Assembly: GCF_900182665.1 (NCBI RefSeq)
Contig: NZ_FXTL01000010.1
Location: forward strand, 42,757 to 106,756
Direction of reading: 5' to 3'
Source of the DNA: Propioniciclava tarda
GTDB taxonomy: Bacteria > Actinomycetota > Actinomycetes > Propionibacteriales > Propionibacteriaceae
Length of the DNA: 64,000 nt
Part shown: positions 61,589-64,000 of the stretch, in pieces
Numbering within the stretch: position 1 is the first letter of the stretch
Layout: each line of letters opens with the position of its first letter
Translations under genes and position numbers: made by a program
The notes under the pieces: generated by a model
Database searches by the model: none
The model's input: the letters and a program-made list of their open reading frames with translations, nothing else
Told to the model about the DNA's origin: nothing

Positions 61589-63838
61589 CTAGGCCTCGCG
61601 CTCCTCGGGACGGACGGACACAGCCTCCACGATCGGACGCAGGCCCAGCCACCACTGCTTCTTCGGACGCCGGAACGTCGGATCCATCTCGGCCATCATG
61701 TGCGCCATCGGCCGCGCCTGGAGCGTCGACTCGACGATGCCCAGGTAGTAGCCCTCCGTGCCACCGGACGCGAACTCGTCGTCGATTCGGTTCAACGCTC
61801 GGGACGCCAGCCGCGTCGCCAGCAGCCGATCGAACGGCGACGGGGCGCCGCCCTGCTGCTGATGGCCGACCACGGTCTGCCGGACGTCGTAGCGGTGGCA
61901 GCTCTCCTGCTCGAAGATCCGGGTGACGACGTCGGTGGTGTAGAGCGGGTTGGCGTTCTCGTTGCGGACGACCAGCGCCAGCTTGCGTCCGGTGGCGAAC
62001 GAGCGGGCGAGCCAGTCCGTGTCGGCGTTGAGCCGAGCGAGCGTGATGCCGTCCTCGTGCAGGTAGACGCGCTCGGCGCCTCCCGCCAGGCCGCTCATCA
62101 GGGCCAGGTAGCCGCAGTAGCGGCCCATCGTCTCGACCACGAAGCAGCGGTTCACGGCCTCAGCCGACATCTTGACCCGGTCGATCACGTCGACCAGCGC
62201 CTGCAGGGCCGTGTCGGCGCCGACCGCGAGCTCGCTGCCGGGCAAGTTGTTGTCGATGCTCGCCGGGACGCACACAATCGGGATGCGGAAGGCCGGGTAG
62301 CGGTCCCGCTCGCTGTAGAGCAGCTGCGCCGCGCGGTACGCGTTCCACCCGCCGGCGACGATCAGGGCGTCGACCTGCTGATCCTCGAGCGCGCGGCTGA
62401 TCCGGTAGAGGTCGGACACCTCGGGGACATCGCGACGAAGGCCAAGCCGGGCACCGGCCTCCCCCGTCCAGCCCTCCACGTCGGACCAGCCCAGCTGGAC
62501 GACGTGGCCGTCGCGGAGCCCCGTGAAGCCGCCCTGGACGCCCAGCATGGTGTGCCCTCGCGCGATCCCGAGCCGCACCGCGACCTTCGCGATCGTGTTC
62601 ATGCCTGGCGCCAGGCCGCCGGCGTGGATGAGGGCGACGCGCTTGCTGGTCGCATCGGCATGCACCCGACCCGGCTCGGCCAGTTCGCCGAAGATGCCGA
62701 ACATCTCGACGAAGGACGCCCCGCGCGCGGCCATGGCGGCGTCGTAGTCGCCAGCCTCGATGAACGCCGGCACCTCGCGCGTGCGCCGCACGGCCTCCAT
62801 GAGCGGGAGCCGAGCCACCCGGTTGCCCTTGAAGCCGATCACCGGGCCGTCGGATTCGTGATCGCCCAGCACCTCCAGGGCGGCCTCGTGACCGAGCAGG
62901 GTCGAGCACCACCGGTCGAACGCGCTGGGCGTCCCGCCGCGCTGGACGTGGCCCAGGATCGTGACCCGGGTGTCCTCGTGCAGACGCTCCTCGATGACCT
63001 GCTTCACGTAGTCGGCCGAGATGGGGCGTCCGGAGCGGTCAGTCGCACCCTCGGCGACGATGACGATCGAGTCGCGGCGTCCGGCCTCGCGACCGCGCGC
63101 CAGCTCGGCGCACATCCGCTCCTCCCAGCCGTCCGCCGGCGGGTTCTCGGGGACGAGCACGTAGTCACAGCCACCGGCGACCGCTGCCATCAGCGCCAGA
63201 TAGCCGCAGTGCCGACCCATCACCTCGACGACGAAGCTGCGCTGGTGGGACGCCGCCGTCGACGCCAGCGCGTCGATAGCGTCCACGATGCGCCGCAGGG
63301 CGGAGTCGGCCCCGATCGTCATATCGGTGCCGACCAGGTCGTTGTCGATCGAGCCGACGAGTCCGGCGAAACGCAGGTCCGGGTGGGCGGCCGCCTGGTC
63401 GTCCGTGATCTCACCGGACGCCGCCAGCTCGGACACCAGCTCCGGCCATTCGGCGCTGAAGGCGTTCAGCCCGGACAGTGACCCGTCGCCGCCGATGACG
63501 ACCAGGCGGTCGATGCCCCTCTCGACCAGGTTGCGGGCCGCGCGGAGGCGTCCGGCGCGTTCGCGAAAGTCCATGCTGCGGAAGGTGCCGATGACCGTGC
63601 CACCCAGATGCAGGATGCTGCCGACGTCCGACCAGTCGAGGCGGCGGATGCCGTCGCCGCCGTCGATCATGCCCTGGTAGCCCTCGTAGATCGCGAAGAC
63701 CTCGGCGCCGTGGCTGAGGGCCGTGCGGACTACCGCCCGGACGGCGGCGTTCATGCCCTGAGCGTCCCCGCCGCTGGTGAGGACGCCGAGGCGCTTTCCG
63801 GTTCCGATCAGGTTCGTCGTCACAACGTCCGAGTCCAC
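61589..63838 (-). CDS. pfkA: Tandem-duplicated, eukaryote-like 6-phosphofructokinase
   Basis: A 749-residue protein with two PFK halves (about 1-390 and 400-749). The N-half has VLTSGGDAQGMNAAVRAVVR, VIGGDGSLSGLNAFS (GGDG, typical of ATP-dependent enzymes), VGSIDNDLVGTDMTIGADSAL (catalytic Asp; in pieces VGSIDNDL and GTDMTIGADSA), VMGRHCGYLAL and GHVQRGGTPSAFDR. The C-half keeps ETMGRYCGYLALMSGLAGGA but replaces GGDGS by AGGWNAYRA and IDND by SIDNNLPGSE, as in the allosteric half of eukaryotic PFK. GTG at 63838 is chosen because GAGGAGG lies five bases upstream; an ATG at 63868 would precede that site. It phosphorylates fructose 6-phosphate in glycolysis. Confidence 0.92.
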   Translation of the reverse strand: MDSDVVTTNLIGTGKRLGVLTSGGDAQGMNAAVRAVVRTALSHGAEVFAIYEGYQGMIDGGDGIRRLDWSDVGSILHLGGTVIGTFRSMDFRERAGRLRAARNLVERGIDRLVVIGGDGSLSGLNAFSAEWPELVSELAASGEITDDQAAAHPDLRFAGLVGSIDNDLVGTDMTIGADSALRRIVDAIDALASTAASHQRSFVVEVMGRHCGYLALMAAVAGGCDYVLVPENPPADGWEERMCAELARGREAGRRDSIVIVAEGATDRSGRPISADYVKQVIEERLHEDTRVTILGHVQRGGTPSAFDRWCSTLLGHEAALEVLGDHESDGPVIGFKGNRVARLPLMEAVRRTREVPAFIEAGDYDAAMAARGASFVEMFGIFGELAEPGRVHADATSKRVALIHAGGLAPGMNTIAKVAVRLGIARGHTMLGVQGGFTGLRDGHVVQLGWSDVEGWTGEAGARLGLRRDVPEVSDLYRISRALEDQQVDALIVAGGWNAYRAAQLLYSERDRYPAFRIPIVCVPASIDNNLPGSELAVGADTALQALVDVIDRVKMSAEAVNRCFVVETMGRYCGYLALMSGLAGGAERVYLHEDGITLARLNADTDWLARSFATGRKLALVVRNENANPLYTTDVVTRIFEQESCHRYDVRQTVVGHQQQGGAPSPFDRLLATRLASRALNRIDDEFASGGTEGYYLGIVESTLQARPMAHMMAEMDPTFRRPKKQWWLGLRPIVEAVSVRPEEREA

Positions 63839-63908
63839 GTCAGCCTCCTCGTCAACACCACGAACCATCTTGGCCGATGACGCGGGCGCCTGGGGCGGAT
63901 CACGGCTA

Positions 63909-64000
63909 GGAGCCTGCTGAACAATCCGTCCGCGAGTCCGCCGCGTTGATCGGTTCTGGGCTGGAATTGTTGGGTTGTGCAGGGTGAGTCGAGTCCGCAG
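63909..64000 (+). mobile_element. Possible left end of an IS1182-type insertion sequence
   Basis: AGGAGCCTGCTGAACAA (63909-63925) resembles IS1182-type terminal inverted repeats. A GTG at 63977 opens MQGESSPQ, like the start of IS1182 transposases (MQGE...). Only eight codons are visible, so this is a suggestion that the right border of the window enters an insertion element. Confidence 0.4.
63977..64000 (+). CDS. Possible transposase N-terminus (partial)
   Basis: Eight codons from GTG at 63977 read VQGESSPQ. Actinobacterial IS1182-family transposases often begin MQGE, but the fragment is too short for a firm call. Confidence 0.35.

Overview
The window is very GC-rich, gene-dense DNA (GC roughly 69-70 % by eye, not computed) from a high-GC Gram-positive bacterium, most likely a member of the Propionibacteriaceae or a close actinobacterial relative. 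The evidence is the actinobacterial qcrCAB/ctaCDEF respiratory block, DUF3043 and DUF4191 proteins, a PASTA kinase, GuaB1, a perfect actinobacterial SOS box, many leaderless mRNAs and many GTG/TTG starts. It looks like chromosome. The only mobile-element signal is a probable IS1182-type end at the right border. I saw no tRNA, rRNA or CRISPR array.

1-5.7 kb: an SOS-controlled operon on the minus strand (DUF6504, HEPN-like protein, DnaE2-type polymerase cut by the window edge), a RelE toxin remnant, a trans-sulfuration PLP enzyme and a stand-alone UvrC-like GIY-YIG protein. 5.7-10.3 kb: an RNA-repair operon, Hen1-Pnkp, with a third overlapping gene for a duplicated NIPSNAP-like protein. 10.3-19.5 kb: exonuclease III, a yybP-ykoY-type riboswitch and terC, an FAD oxidoreductase, HelD, a MetF reductase, a prenyl synthase, a DUF3592 protein and a ThiE-like protein. 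19.6-27 kb: PASTA Ser/Thr kinase, membrane protein, threonine aldolase and class II DAHP synthase (overlapping), an acyltransferase and an esterase. 27-33.9 kb: a metalloprotease-like lipoprotein, two paralogous NlpC/P60 hydrolases with matching promoters, a small Cys-rich protein, a DEDD exonuclease/GIY-YIG fusion, a free Lrp/AsnC ligand domain and a cyclophilin.

34-38 kb: a membrane protein with 15-residue repeats and a sunset-type domain, an HTH-like protein, an A24 peptidase, trpD and a receiver-only protein. 38.2-47.2 kb: ctaE-qcrC-qcrA-qcrB facing ctaC-ctaD-ctaF, with guaB1 between them; together they encode the bc1-aa3 respiratory supercomplex. 47.3-55 kb: an Fe-S carrier, glycerate kinase, PspA, DUF3043, small proteins, GcvT, leucyl aminopeptidase and a flavoprotein. 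55.1-61.6 kb: sucB with three lipoyl domains, lipB, lipA, DUF4191 and an ABC-F protein; lipB and lipA lipoylate SucB. 61.6-63.8 kb: a tandem, eukaryote-like 6-phosphofructokinase.

Two patterns run through the whole window. The 7-mer GGACGCC/GGCGTCC is about ten-fold or more over-represented in both orientations and all reading frames. Seven start codons lie exactly six bases after a -10 box of the type YANNNT, which points to leaderless transcripts.
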